Both the position numbers and the translations under genes were made by a program. This document shows positions 1 to 9,417 of a stretch of DNA of 64,000 bases, one piece after another. The stretch is from an uncultured Roseburia sp. (GTDB lineage Bacteria > Bacillota > Clostridia > Lachnospirales > Lachnospiraceae): NCBI GenBank assembly GCA_947647505.1, contig CANSKO010000004.1:62001-126000 (forward strand), in the 5' to 3' direction. The notes under the pieces were generated by a model, which worked only from the letters and a program-made list of their open reading frames with translations, ran no database searches and was not told where the DNA came from. The first letter of the stretch is position 1. The number at the start of each line of letters is the position of its first letter.

Positions 1-534
<534 letters not shown>

Positions 535-537
535 CAG

Positions 538-566
538 TTGAAAAAAACAGGATACTGTGCTATACT
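538..566 (+). promoter_or_regulatory. sigma-A promoter for secG
   Basis: TTGAAA and TATACT are separated by 17 bases, in the short gap between the enolase stop and the secG ribosome-binding site. This suggests that secG has its own promoter. Confidence 0.6.
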
Positions 567-616
567 GTCATAAGTTATGAGATCGATGTACAAACAGAGT
601 GCAGGAGGTAATACCG

Positions 617-856
617 GTGGCAGTAGCAAAGACAATTTTAACAGTCGTATTTATTTTCATATGTCTGGCGTTGACAGTGATTATTTTGATGCAGGAAGGC
701 AAATCGGCGGGACTTGGCGCGATTGCAGGCGCAGCGGATACGTATTGGGGCAAGAATAAGGGTCGTTCGATGGAGGGCATCCTTGTAAAGATAACGAAAG
801 CATGTGTGCTTCTTTTTATGGTAATTGCCGCAGTATTGAATATCGGAAGCTTTTAA
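617..856 (+). CDS. secG: preprotein translocase subunit SecG
   Basis: Small integral membrane subunit of the SecYEG channel. The 79-residue product has two hydrophobic helices (about residues 4-24 and 59-76) joined by a loop containing the QEGKSAGLGAIAGAADTYWG segment typical of SecG. I chose the GTG start at 617 because AGGAGGT ends 7 bases upstream; an in-frame ATG further upstream lacks such a site and would overlap the Shine-Dalgarno sequence. A perfect hairpin terminator follows directly, so it is probably monocistronic. Confidence 0.92.
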   Translation: MAVAKTILTVVFIFICLALTVIILMQEGKSAGLGAIAGAADTYWGKNKGRSMEGILVKITKACVLLFMVIAAVLNIGSF

Positions 857-860
857 ACGG

Positions 861-888
861 AGTGTGCGCCACGGCGCACACTTTTTTA
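861..888 (+). terminator. intrinsic terminator of secG
   Basis: AGTGTGCGCC and GGCGCACACT form a perfect 10-bp inverted repeat with a minimal loop, followed by a run of T. Confidence 0.9.
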
Positions 889-983
889 TATCATAGGAAA
901 GCGGATCGCACTGCGGCAAACGGCTTTGGTTTTGCATGTATGCCGGACGATCCTTGTTGTTATAGCAGAGAAAGAAAAGAAAA

Positions 984-3155
984 ATGGAAAAAGAACAGTT
1001 TCAGAAGCGTAAAAAAATGATATATGACTTTATCTGCGACGCGTTGTATGTCCCGATGAAAATCAAAGAAATGGCAGTTGTGCTTTCCGTTCCGAGGGAG
1101 CGGCGAAGAGAGCTGGAAGAGGTGTTGGACGCGCTGGTTTCCGAGGGCAAAGTCGAAGTGTCCAAACGAGGCCGATACTCCAAAGCGGAAGGGAAGTTTA
1201 TAACGGGAACGTTTCTTTCGCACAGGAAGGGCTTTGGCTTTGTCGTAGTGGAAGGTGAGGCGGAAGATATTTATATTCCGGCGGATCAGATTCGCGGCGC
1301 ATTTCATAAGGACGTGGTGCAGGTTGCGCTGCATCCTTCTGCGGAAGGAAAGCGCAGAGAAGGGCGCGTCGAAAAAATCATATCGCACGGGCTGACGCAT
1401 GTAATCGGGACGTATGAAAGCAGCGGCACGTTCGGCTTTGTCGTTCCCGACGACGCCAGAATCCTTTCCGATATTTTTGTGCAGAAGGAGCATTCCAAAG
1501 GAGCCGTTGGCGGGCATAAGGTGATAGTGGAAATCCTGGATTACGGATCGAAAAAGAAAAAGCCGGAAGGAAAGATCACAGAAATCTTAGGACATAGCAA
1601 TGATCCCGGCGTAGACATTTTGTCCCTGATCAAAGCGTATGAGATTCCGCTTGAATTTCCGGTTCGCGTGTTGAATCAGGCGGAACGCGTCGCAAAAGAC
1701 GTTTCCGGCGCGGATATGGCGGGGCGCATGGACGTCAGGGACTGGCAGACAGTGACAATAGACGGCGAAGACGCGAAGGATCTGGACGATGCGATTACGC
1801 TGACGAAAGAAGACGGCGTATACTGTCTGGGCGTGCATATTGCGGACGTATCCAATTACGTGCAGGAGCGCAGCGCGCTGGACGTTGAGGCTTTGGAGCG
1901 CGGGACGAGCGTCTATCTGGCGGACCGGGTCATTCCGATGCTGCCGCATGCGCTGTCAAACGGCATATGCTCGCTGAATGAGGGAGAGACGAGGCTTGCG
2001 CTCAGCTGCATAATGAAAATAGATGAAAAGGGCAGGGTCATCGATCATAAAATAGCAGAGACGGTGATCTGCGTAGACCGCCGCATGAGCTATACGAATG
2101 TAAAAAAAATTCTGGAAGACAACGATGCGGAAGTGATTGCGGCGTATGAGGAATTTGTGCCGATGTTTGCGCTTATGAAAGAGCTGGCGGCCATTTTGCG
2201 CAAAAAGCGCATGCAGCGTGGCTCGATTGATTTTGACTTTCCGGAAACGAAGATGGTTCTGGACAAAAACGGGCGCCCGGTTGCGATACTGCCTTATGAG
2301 CGAAATGTGGCGACGAAAATCATTGAAGATTTTATGCTGATTGCCAACGAGACGGTAGCGGAAGATTTTTTCTGGCAGCAGACGCCGTTTGTCTACCGTA
2401 CGCATGATAAGCCGGATGGGGAAAAGATTCAAAAGCTGGCCACGTTTATTCATAATTTTGGCTATTCCATCCGCATCGGGCAGGATGAGGTGCACCCGAA
2501 GGAGCTGCAAAAGCTGTTGCAGAAGATCGATGGGACGCCGGAGGAGCTTTTGATCAGCCGTCTGACGCTGCGTTCCATGAAGCAGGCCAGATATGGCACG
2601 GTCAGCACGGGGCATTTCGGCCTTTCTGCGCCGTATTACTGTCATTTTACGTCGCCGATTCGACGATATCCCGACTTGCAGATCCACAGGATTATAAAGG
2701 ACTGTCTGCGCGGCAGAATGCAGGAGAAGCGGATCGAGCATTATGATAAGATTCTGCCGGGGGTTGCGAAGCGCGCAAGTGAGATGGAGCGGCGCGCGGA
2801 AGAGGTGGAGCGGGAAACGGAGAAGCTGAAAAAAGCGGAGTTTATGGCGGAGCATATCGGAGAGGTTTATACCGGCGTTATTTCCGGCGTGACAGCCTGG
2901 GGGCTGTACGTGGAGCTGCCCAATACGGTAGAAGGGCTTGTGCATATTACGTCGCTGACGGATGATTATTACGTCTATCTGGAAAACACGTACGAGCTGA
3001 TGGGGGAGGCGACTGGCCGCAGGTATAAGCTGGGGCAGAAGGCGGACGTTATCGTCGTGCGTGCGGATACGATGCTTCGGACGGTGGATTTTGAACTGGT
3101 GAAAGAGGGGGAGGAGCATGGGCACAGACAGCGTGAAGCTGATTGCGAACAATAA
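984..3155 (+). CDS. rnr: ribonuclease R (RNB-family 3'-5' exoribonuclease)
   Basis: Processive 3'-5' exoribonuclease that degrades structured RNA and takes part in trans-translation quality control. The 723 residues show an N-terminal winged-helix-like segment (about 5-65), two cold-shock-type OB domains (about 70-210), the RNB catalytic domain (about 245-580) with the acidic cluster [11 protein letters not shown], and a C-terminal S1 domain (about 625-705). Length and order fit RNase R/VacB. The last 38 bases overlap the start of smpB, implying translational coupling. Co-location with smpB and tmRNA matches its known role in clearing non-stop mRNAs. Confidence 0.96.
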   Translation: MEKEQFQKRKKMIYDFICDALYVPMKIKEMAVVLSVPRERRRELEEVLDALVSEGKVEVSKRGRYSKAEGKFITGTFLSHRKGFGFVVVEGEAEDIYIPADQIRGAFHKDVVQVALHPSAEGKRREGRVEKIISHGLTHVIGTYESSGTFGFVVPDDARILSDIFVQKEHSKGAVGGHKVIVEILDYGSKKKKPEGKITEILGHSNDPGVDILSLIKAYEIPLEFPVRVLNQAERVAKDVSGADMAGRMDVRDWQTVTIDGEDAKDLDDAITLTKEDGVYCLGVHIADVSNYVQERSALDVEALERGTSVYLADRVIPMLPHALSNGICSLNEGETRLALSCIMKIDEKGRVIDHKIAETVICVDRRMSYTNVKKILEDNDAEVIAAYEEFVPMFALMKELAAILRKKRMQRGSIDFDFPETKMVLDKNGRPVAILPYERNVATKIIEDFMLIANETVAEDFFWQQTPFVYRTHDKPDGEKIQKLATFIHNFGYSIRIGQDEVHPKELQKLLQKIDGTPEELLISRLTLRSMKQARYGTVSTGHFGLSAPYYCHFTSPIRRYPDLQIHRIIKDCLRGRMQEKRIEHYDKILPGVAKRASEMERRAEEVERETEKLKKAEFMAEHIGEVYTGVISGVTAWGLYVELPNTVEGLVHITSLTDDYYVYLENTYELMGEATGRRYKLGQKADVIVVRADTMLRTVDFELVKEGEEHGHRQREADCEQ

Positions 3156-3585
3156 AAAGGCGCGGCATGATTATTTTCTGGAAGAGCTTTACGAGGCGGG
3201 CGTCAGCCTGCACGGAACGGAAGTCAAATCAATGCGCATGGGCAAATGCAGCATCAAAGAGGCGTTTGTCCGTATGGAAAATGAAGAGGTTTTCGTCTAT
3301 GGCATGCATATTTCTCCGTATGAGAAGGGCAATCTTTTTAATAAAGATCCGCTGCGGCCGAAGAAGCTTCTGCTGCATAAAAAGGAGATTCGCTCGCTGC
3401 GGCAGAAAATTGCCGAAAAGGGCTATACGCTTGTGCCGGTTGAGGTGTATCTGAAGGGAAGCCTTGTAAAAGTAAAGATTGCGCTTGCGAAGGGCAAGAA
3501 GCTGTATGACAAGCGGCAGGACATTGCCAGAAAAGATCAGAGAAGGGAAGCGGAGCGGGAGTTTAAAGTAAAAAATCTGTATTGA
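3118..3585 (+). CDS. smpB: SsrA-binding protein SmpB
   Basis: Small RNA-binding protein that delivers tmRNA to stalled ribosomes. At 155 residues it has the full OB-fold core ([39 protein letters not shown]) and the basic tail [20 protein letters not shown] that enters the ribosomal mRNA channel. ATG at 3118 follows a GGGGGAGGAG ribosome-binding site that lies inside the rnr coding sequence. The partner RNA gene ssrA begins 73 bases after the stop. Confidence 0.98.
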   Translation: MGTDSVKLIANNKKARHDYFLEELYEAGVSLHGTEVKSMRMGKCSIKEAFVRMENEEVFVYGMHISPYEKGNLFNKDPLRPKKLLLHKKEIRSLRQKIAEKGYTLVPVEVYLKGSLVKVKIALAKGKKLYDKRQDIARKDQRREAEREFKVKNLY

Positions 3586-3617
3586 ACATATAGTTTGTGA
3601 AGATTTCATGTTGGCGG

Positions 3618-3646
3618 TTGACCGCGGGCGTGATTTTCGATATAAT
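3618..3646 (+). promoter_or_regulatory. promoter of tmRNA gene
   Basis: TTGACC, a 17-base spacer and a perfect TATAAT end 12 bases before the predicted mature 5' end of tmRNA, so ssrA can be transcribed independently of rnr-smpB. Confidence 0.8.
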
Positions 3647-3658
3647 AATGCAAAATGA

Positions 3659-3998
3659 GGGCCAGTAAAGGTTTCGACAGGGATCTTGAAGCTGGAGAAG
3701 CGGGCCGCATGGGATGCGTTAAATGCCAAACTTAAAATTAAACGCTAACGATAATAAATTAGCTTACGCTGCCTAAGCGCAGCAGTCTGACCGGACGCAC
3801 CTGCACGTTCGGAACCAGGCTTCGACGATGCGGGAAACGACATACAGTAAGCTTTGCCTGTATGGGCGTATGATGAAGCTACTGAAACAGGAATTGTGTT
3901 TATTCAAGTCCTGCGGAGGGAATGAAAAACAATAAACTACGCTCGTAGAAGGACAGGGGATTGGTTTTTGGACACGGGTTCGATTCCCGTCTGGTCCA
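3659..3998 (+). ncRNA. ssrA: transfer-messenger RNA (tmRNA)
   Basis: Rescues stalled ribosomes with SmpB. The 5' GGGCCAG pairs with 3' CTGGTCC (one G-U) to form the acceptor stem, and the 3' end carries the T-arm ACGGG-TTCGATT-CCCGT and discriminator A. CCA is not encoded. The 5' end continues with the conserved TAAAGGTTTCGACAGG segment. The tag reading frame at 3744-3776 gives ANDNKLAYAA and then TAA, with GCT as the likely resume codon and the usual hydrophobic AYAA-type ending for protease recognition. The boundaries are inferred from pairing. Confidence 0.95.
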
Positions 3999-4003
3999 TT
4001 TTG

Positions 4004-4056
4004 GAAGCCGGACTGTAGGATAATAAGGAAATCTGCAGCATCCGGCTTCTATTTTG
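4004..4056 (+). terminator. terminator of ssrA
   Basis: GAAGCCGGA at 4004-4012 pairs with TCCGGCTTC at 4041-4049 and is followed by TATTTT, just past the tmRNA 3' end. Confidence 0.75.
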
Positions 4057-4085
4057 TCGTCTGAAAAGGGGGGAGTAAATTAAAG

Positions 4086-4114
4086 TAGACAGAACGGAAA
4101 AAATCAATTATAAT
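4086..4114 (+). promoter_or_regulatory. sigma-A promoter for the chemoreceptor gene
   Basis: TAGACA, a 17-base spacer and TATAAT lie 32 bases before the start codon. No sigma-28 flagellar-type promoter was seen. Confidence 0.7.
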
Positions 4115-4146
4115 CAAGCTATATTCAGGTGTATAGGGGGATAAAA

Positions 4147-5889
4147 ATGAGAAACTTAAGAATCGGAACGAAACTTCTGGTAACATTTATGCTGATCATT
4201 CTATTGTTCTGTGCGACTGTTATAACCGCAATATCCGGGTTAAGAGAAAATGCGGCAAAGTATTCTGAATTTTATAATGTCGGCTATCAGGTAACAAACA
4301 AGGTTATGAGTATGCGAAGGGGGCTTCAGATCATTGTAAAGGATCTTTCGTTTATTACGATTGACGATGATGCCGAACGGAGCAAGACGCATCTGGAAGA
4401 TCTTCACAAGGAGCTGAGCGCGCTGGAAGAAAATGCGGATTGGCTGTTTAAGAATTTTACGGGCGACGCCGCGCTTTTGGATACATTCGCTTCCAATATT
4501 ACGGAAGCGGAAACGATGCAGCAGGAAGTCATCAATATGGCGCAGACCGATCGGGCGCAGGCGCAGATCATGCTGTTGAATGAATACCAGCCGCTTGTGG
4601 AAGAGGCGGTGAATAATCTGATACATATCAGCGACGTCGTTGCGGAAGAGGCGAAGGCCGATTATGAGAGCACGACGGAGATGCAGGATAAGCTGATTTA
4701 CCTTCAGCTTGGCATGGCGGCCGGCGCTCTGGTGATTACATTGGTGCTTTCCACGTATCTGACAAGGGCGATTACAAAGCCGTTGCGCGATCTGGAAGTG
4801 TCTGCCGGCAAAATTGTAGGCGGAGATTTTGACATTCACGTATCATATAAATCCCGGGATGAGCTGGGCAGACTGGCGGAAGCGTTCCGGAATATGGTTG
4901 TTATTCTGGAAACGGTGATTTCCGATGCGTCACGGATTTTGAGTGAAATGGCGGACGGCAATTTTGACGTGCGCACGGAAGCGGAGGAGAGATATGTCGG
5001 AAGCTTCCAGAGCCTTCTGATGTCAATTCGCCGCCTGAATCGTGACATGAGCATGACGCTTGGACAGATCAATCAGAGCGCCGATCAGGTTGCGTCCGGA
5101 TCGGATCAGGTGTCCGGAGGCGCGCAGGCGCTGTCGCAGGGAGCGACGGAGCAGGCTGCGGCAGTGGAAGAGCTGGCGGCTACGATTGCGGGCATTTCCA
5201 ATCAGGTGAAAGACACTGCGGAGCATGCGGCAGTGGCAAGGAATCAGACGAGTACGGTTGGAACAGAGGCCGAAGCATGTAATCAGCAGATGCAGGATAT
5301 GATGCAGTCAATGGAAGAGATTACGCAGAAATCCAATGAAATCGGCAAGATTATTAAGACGATTGAAGATATTGCGTTCCAGACGAACATACTGGCGCTG
5401 AACGCGGCTGTGGAAGCGTCGCGCGCGGGCATTGCGGGCAAGGGGTTTGCTGTTGTGGCGGACGAGGTGCGCAATCTGGCCAGCAAGAGCTCGGCTGCTT
5501 CCAAAGACACGGCAGAGCTGATTGAAAGCTCGATCAAAGCAGTGGCGCGCGGTACGGAGATTGCAGACTCCACGGCGCAGTCGCTGATCAAGGTTGTAGA
5601 TGAAGTCCGTATGGCGGCTTCTTCCGTAGAAAAGATTGCGGACGCGGCGGAAGAACAGGCGGGAGCCGTAGAGCAGGTAACGCTGGGCGTGGATCAGATT
5701 TCCAGCGTGGTGCAGACGAACTCGGCGACTGCGGTAGAAAGCGCGGCGGCAAGCCAGGAGCTTTCCAGCCAGGCGTCTATGTTAAAAGGTCTGGTTGCCA
5801 AATTTATACTTCGTGCGGAATATGCAGCTGGCACAGATGCGGGGTATGAAGGGGCGAAGCTGCCGGCAGGCGGCATAGATCTGGATTAA
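4147..5889 (+). CDS. methyl-accepting chemotaxis protein
   Basis: Membrane chemoreceptor that signals to CheA/CheW. The 580 residues hold TM1 (about 6-26), a helical extracytoplasmic sensor of about 155 residues of the four-helix-bundle kind, TM2 (about 181-204), a HAMP linker and a long coiled-coil signalling domain whose tip reads [19 protein letters not shown], close to the universal hairpin sequence. ATG 4147 is preferred over an upstream GTG because AGGGGG sits 6 bases before it. It has its own promoter and terminator and stands alone with no che genes nearby, so its ligand is unknown. Confidence 0.93.
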   Translation: MRNLRIGTKLLVTFMLIILLFCATVITAISGLRENAAKYSEFYNVGYQVTNKVMSMRRGLQIIVKDLSFITIDDDAERSKTHLEDLHKELSALEENADWLFKNFTGDAALLDTFASNITEAETMQQEVINMAQTDRAQAQIMLLNEYQPLVEEAVNNLIHISDVVAEEAKADYESTTEMQDKLIYLQLGMAAGALVITLVLSTYLTRAITKPLRDLEVSAGKIVGGDFDIHVSYKSRDELGRLAEAFRNMVVILETVISDASRILSEMADGNFDVRTEAEERYVGSFQSLLMSIRRLNRDMSMTLGQINQSADQVASGSDQVSGGAQALSQGATEQAAAVEELAATIAGISNQVKDTAEHAAVARNQTSTVGTEAEACNQQMQDMMQSMEEITQKSNEIGKIIKTIEDIAFQTNILALNAAVEASRAGIAGKGFAVVADEVRNLASKSSAASKDTAELIESSIKAVARGTEIADSTAQSLIKVVDEVRMAASSVEKIADAAEEQAGAVEQVTLGVDQISSVVQTNSATAVESAAASQELSSQASMLKGLVAKFILRAEYAAGTDAGYEGAKLPAGGIDLD

Positions 5890-5910
5890 AGCTTGATATG
5901 CCATTTTGAA

Positions 5911-5938
5911 AAGCCGGGCATGAAAATGTCCGGTTTTT
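5911..5938 (+). terminator. terminator of chemoreceptor gene
   Basis: The stem AAGCCGGGCAT / ATGTCCGGTTT, with two G-U pairs and a GAAA loop, is followed by T residues. Confidence 0.7.
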
Positions 5939-5963
5939 CGAACAAAAAGATAAGGAGAAGACA

Positions 5964-7163
5964 ATGCTTTCAAAAAAGATTCAGGCAGCGCTTGCGGGCA
6001 GTTCGGCAATCCGTGCAATGTTTGTGGAGGGGAAAGAGCTGGCGGCAAGCGTGGGAGAGGAAAACGTATTTGATTTCAGTCTTGGGAATCCGGCGACGCC
6101 GGCTCCGGAGGCGGTGAAAACGGCAATGAAGGAGCTGCTGGATGCGACAGATCCGCTGGTATTGCATGGCTATATGTCGAACAGTGGTTATGAGGACGTA
6201 CGAAGCGCAATCGCGGACAATCTGAACCGGAGGTTTGGAACGAATTTTTCAGGGCGTAATATTGTGATGACGGTTGGCGCGGCCGGCGGCATTAACATTG
6301 TATTTAAGACGATTTTAGATCCGGGTGACGAGGTGATCGTGTTTGCGCCGTTTTTTGGCGAATATAAAAACTATGCGGCCAATTTTGATGCGTCCGTTGT
6401 CGTTGTGCCGCCGGATGCTGCAACGTTTGAGCCGGATCTTGCGGCGTTTGCGGCTGCATTTACCGATAAGACGAAGGCGGTTCTTGTCAACACGCCGAAC
6501 AATCCGACCGGCGTCATTTATTCCGACGCGGTGATGCAGGGGATGGCCCGGATTTTATGTGAAAAAGAAGCGCAATATCAGCATGATATTTACCTGATTT
6601 CGGACGAGCCTTACAGAGAGCTTGTGTATGACGGGGAAAAAGAGAATTTTCTGACGAAATATTATCACAATACGATTGTAGGCTATTCCTTCAGTAAGTC
6701 CTTATCGCTGCCGGGCGAACGGATTGGCTATATCGCCGTGCCGGATGAAGCGAGCGACAGCGAGGATTTGCTTGCGGGAATCGAAGTTGCAAACCGCACG
6801 CTTGGATTTGTCAATGCGCCGTCCCTGATACAAAAGGCGGTTGCCGCATGTCTCGAGGAGAAGACAAATCTGGACTTTTATGATAAAAACCGCAAAGATT
6901 TATACGAAGGCCTGACGCGGCTGGGCTTTACCTGCATTCGACCGCAGGGCGCATTTTACCTCTGGGTAAAATCACCGGTTTTGGATGAGGCGGAATTTGT
7001 CGCGGAAGCAAAAAAGTATAATCTGATACTGGTAAAGGGAAGCGCGTTTGGCTACGGCGGTTATGTGCGTCTGGCATACTGCATTTCCAATGAAAAAATC
7101 AACCGTTCTCTGGAAGCGTTTGCGAAGCTGGCGGATGTATACGGCCTGGGACGAGAGGCATAG
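5964..7163 (+). CDS. PLP-dependent aminotransferase, class I/II (aspartate aminotransferase-like)
   Basis: Cytosolic fold-type I aminotransferase of 399 residues. Signatures include the PLP-phosphate region MTVGAAGGIN, the NTPNNPTG motif with its conserved Asn, SDEPYRELVYDG with the Asp that pairs with the pyridine nitrogen, and SFSKSLSLPGERIGY with the Schiff-base lysine. A Shine-Dalgarno AAGGAGAAG precedes the ATG. The next gene, also an aminotransferase, starts 12 bases after the stop, so the two are probably cotranscribed. The amino-acid substrate cannot be deduced from sequence; aspartate, aromatic or other amino acids are possible. Confidence 0.9.
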   Translation: MLSKKIQAALAGSSAIRAMFVEGKELAASVGEENVFDFSLGNPATPAPEAVKTAMKELLDATDPLVLHGYMSNSGYEDVRSAIADNLNRRFGTNFSGRNIVMTVGAAGGINIVFKTILDPGDEVIVFAPFFGEYKNYAANFDASVVVVPPDAATFEPDLAAFAAAFTDKTKAVLVNTPNNPTGVIYSDAVMQGMARILCEKEAQYQHDIYLISDEPYRELVYDGEKENFLTKYYHNTIVGYSFSKSLSLPGERIGYIAVPDEASDSEDLLAGIEVANRTLGFVNAPSLIQKAVAACLEEKTNLDFYDKNRKDLYEGLTRLGFTCIRPQGAFYLWVKSPVLDEAEFVAEAKKYNLILVKGSAFGYGGYVRLAYCISNEKINRSLEAFAKLADVYGLGREA

Positions 7164-7174
7164 GGGAGCGGCGC

Positions 7175-8239
7175 ATGAGGGCATGGGAAAAAAATATCCG
7201 CAGAGTGATTCCGTATGTGCCGGGCGAGCAGCCGGCAGACGCTTCTATCATCAAACTAAATACGAATGAAAATCCGTATCCGCCGGCGCCTGGCGTTATG
7301 GCGGCTCTGCAAACGATGGCGGCCGATCCGCTGCGGCGTTATCCGGACCCGGCGGCATCTGTGCTGGTAGACGCAATCGCAGAGTATTACGGGCTTGATG
7401 CGGCGCAGGTGTTTGTCGGCGTGGGATCGGACGATGTGCTGGCAATGGCGTTTCTGACTTGTTTTCATTCGGACCGGCCGATTCTTTTCCCGGATATTAC
7501 ATACTCGTTTTATGACGTATGGGCGGGGCTGTTTCGGATTCCGTATGAAGTGCAGCCGCTGGATGCAGATTTTAAAATTCGTCCGTCTGATTATGGGAAA
7601 GAAAACGGAGGAATCATTTTTCCAAATCCGAATGCGCCGACGGGAATTTTTCAGCCGCTTGCTGATGTGGAAGCGATTCTTTCGCAGAATACCGATGTCA
7701 TTGTGATTGTAGATGAAGCATATATTGATTTTGGAGGGACTTCTGCGCGTTGTCTGCTGGAAAAATATGACAATCTTCTGATTGCGCAGACATTTAGCAA
7801 GTCGCGGTCGATGGCCGGGATGCGGATTGGATTTTTGCTTGGCAGTCAGGCATTGATTCGCTGTATTTCAGACTGCAAATATTCGTTTAATTCCTATACG
7901 ATGAATCAGACGGCCATTGCGCTTGGAACGGCGTCTATACAGGATCGTGCATATTTTCAGCGCTGTACGCAGAAAATTATAGAAACGAGAGAATGGGCAA
8001 AAGAGAAATTTCGCAGTATGGGATTTCTGCTTACGGATTCCAGGGCGAATTTTGTGTTTGTAACGCATCCGGCGCATCCGGCAGAGGAGCTGTTTGCCGT
8101 ATTGAAAGCAAATGGAATCTACGTCCGCCACTTTATGCGGCCGGAACGCATTCGGAATTATCTTCGAATCACAATTGGAACAAAAGAAGAGATGGAGGCA
8201 TTGTTTGCCGTTCTCGAAAAATATATGCAAAAATCATAG
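7175..8239 (+). CDS. HisC-like aminotransferase (histidinol-phosphate aminotransferase family)
   Basis: PLP enzyme of 354 residues in the histidinol-phosphate aminotransferase subfamily. It has the characteristic N-terminal KLNTNENPYPPAP, the PNPNAPTG motif, VDEAYIDFGG and the lysine motif TFSKSRSMAGMRIGF. Other his genes are absent nearby, so it may be a paralogue acting on other substrates, such as an aromatic or cobamide-related aminotransferase. It lies 12 bases after the preceding aminotransferase and 9 bases before a small membrane protein, indicating one operon. Confidence 0.85.
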   Translation: MRAWEKNIRRVIPYVPGEQPADASIIKLNTNENPYPPAPGVMAALQTMAADPLRRYPDPAASVLVDAIAEYYGLDAAQVFVGVGSDDVLAMAFLTCFHSDRPILFPDITYSFYDVWAGLFRIPYEVQPLDADFKIRPSDYGKENGGIIFPNPNAPTGIFQPLADVEAILSQNTDVIVIVDEAYIDFGGTSARCLLEKYDNLLIAQTFSKSRSMAGMRIGFLLGSQALIRCISDCKYSFNSYTMNQTAIALGTASIQDRAYFQRCTQKIIETREWAKEKFRSMGFLLTDSRANFVFVTHPAHPAEELFAVLKANGIYVRHFMRPERIRNYLRITIGTKEEMEALFAVLEKYMQKS

Positions 8240-8248
8240 GAGTCGGTT

Positions 8249-8716
8249 ATGTTAAAGGATTATCTTTACGTTTTTTTCATTTCCATGGTTCCCATTGTGG
8301 AGCTGCGGGGCGCCATTCCGATTGCGCAGTGGCTGGGGCTTCCGTTTATACAGTCTTATATCATCTGCATCATCGGGAATATGCTTCCGGTGCCGGTGAT
8401 TTATCTGTTTGCCAGAAAAGTTCTGGAATGGGGCGCCGATAAACCGGTGATCGGCAAATTTTTTTCTTTTTGTATTGAAAAGGGAGAAAAAGGAGGAAAG
8501 AAGCTGCAGGCAAAAGCGGGCAGAGGTCTGTTTCTGGCCCTGCTGCTGTTTGTCGGCATTCCGATACCGGGGACGGGCGCATGGACGGGCACACTTGCCG
8601 CAAGCATTCTGGATATGGATTTTAAATCCAGCATCACGGCCGTTATGCTGGGCGTGCTTTTAGCCGGCATTATTATGGGCGTTGCGAGTATGACTGCAAT
8701 TGGAATTTTTACTTAG
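8249..8716 (+). CDS. small multidrug export-like membrane protein (COG2426 type)
   Basis: Integral membrane protein of 155 residues with several hydrophobic helices and the features of the putative small multidrug export family: the N-terminal SMVPIVELRGAIPIA motif and the later GIPIPGTGAWTGTLAA motif, two pseudo-symmetric segments. The transport function is a family label and has weak experimental support. ATG 8249 follows GGAGTCGGTT. It is the third gene of the run that begins with the two aminotransferases. Confidence 0.8.
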   Translation: MLKDYLYVFFISMVPIVELRGAIPIAQWLGLPFIQSYIICIIGNMLPVPVIYLFARKVLEWGADKPVIGKFFSFCIEKGEKGGKKLQAKAGRGLFLALLLFVGIPIPGTGAWTGTLAASILDMDFKSSITAVMLGVLLAGIIMGVASMTAIGIFT

Positions 8717-8742
8717 TGTCAAATACGAAGGGAGGACTTTTT

Positions 8743-9303
8743 ATGAAAAGAAAAATAGCATGTTTATTATTGGCGGGGATGCTGGCGTTTTCCGGCTGTG
8801 GTTCAAAAGGGGCGGATGACGCTGCGTCGGGAAGCGGCAAGAGTGACGCGGACATCATGGTGGAAGTGGAAATGCCGGCTGCCTATGTAGGCGGGCAGAC
8901 GCAGGAGGATCTGGACAAACTTGCTGCGGAATATGGATTTGAATCCGTGGCATTGAATGAGGACGGCAGCGCTACATACAAAATGACGAAGCAGCAGCAG
9001 GATGTGTTTTTAGAGGAGTATCGCGAGCAGATCCGCGGCTTATTGGATGATATGGTTGCGTCGGCGGATTACCCCAATATTACGAAGGTAGAATCGAATG
9101 ATAATTTTACGGAATTTACGGTGACGACGAAAAATAAAGAACTGGATGTGAATGAATCGGTTTCGTCGATCGTATTTTATGGGTACGGCATCATATACGG
9201 GATTTTCAGCGGAGAAGAATCGGACAATATATCCGTTACATTTTTGAATGAAGAGACGGGAGATGTGATTTCGACTTCAAATTCCAAAGATATGCAGGAG
9301 TAG
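8743..9303 (+). CDS. predicted lipoprotein of unknown function
   Basis: Secreted lipoprotein of 186 residues. The N-terminus MKRKIACLLLAGMLAFSGC is a type II signal peptide with the lipobox ending at Cys19, followed by a Gly/Ser/Asp-rich linker and an alpha/beta domain with strongly acidic segments. I do not recognise the globular domain. ATG 8743 is chosen because GGAGG lies 8 bases upstream; a longer GTG form would place residues before a clear signal peptide. It follows the membrane protein by 26 bases and is followed by a terminator. Confidence 0.8.
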   Translation: MKRKIACLLLAGMLAFSGCGSKGADDAASGSGKSDADIMVEVEMPAAYVGGQTQEDLDKLAAEYGFESVALNEDGSATYKMTKQQQDVFLEEYREQIRGLLDDMVASADYPNITKVESNDNFTEFTVTTKNKELDVNESVSSIVFYGYGIIYGIFSGEESDNISVTFLNEETGDVISTSNSKDMQE

Positions 9304-9334
9304 TCCGCGCGCTGTTTGTGGATGGAAGCGCGCT

Positions 9335-9380
9335 CGAATGGCCGGCCGAGAGGGGCGACGCCCTGACGGACGGCCATTCG
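9335..9380. repeat. inverted repeat in intergenic region
   Basis: CGAATGGCCG and CGGCCATTCG form a perfect 10-bp dyad enclosing a smaller GGGCG/CGCCC dyad. It lies between the lipoprotein stop and its terminator. No T-run follows, so it is a structured 3' UTR element and not itself a terminator. Confidence 0.6.
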
Positions 9381-9393
9381 CATGCCGCGCCGG

Positions 9394-9417
9394 GAGCTGC
9401 TTTGCAGCTCTTTTTTT
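9394..9417 (+). terminator. terminator of lipoprotein operon
   Basis: GAGCTGC-TTT-GCAGCTC is followed by seven T. The T-run touches the stop codon of the convergent minus-strand gene. Confidence 0.9.

Noticed and set aside
1956-3152. Open frame of 398 codons on the minus strand
   Set aside because: Antisense shadow of RNase R, whose domains are unmistakable on the plus strand.
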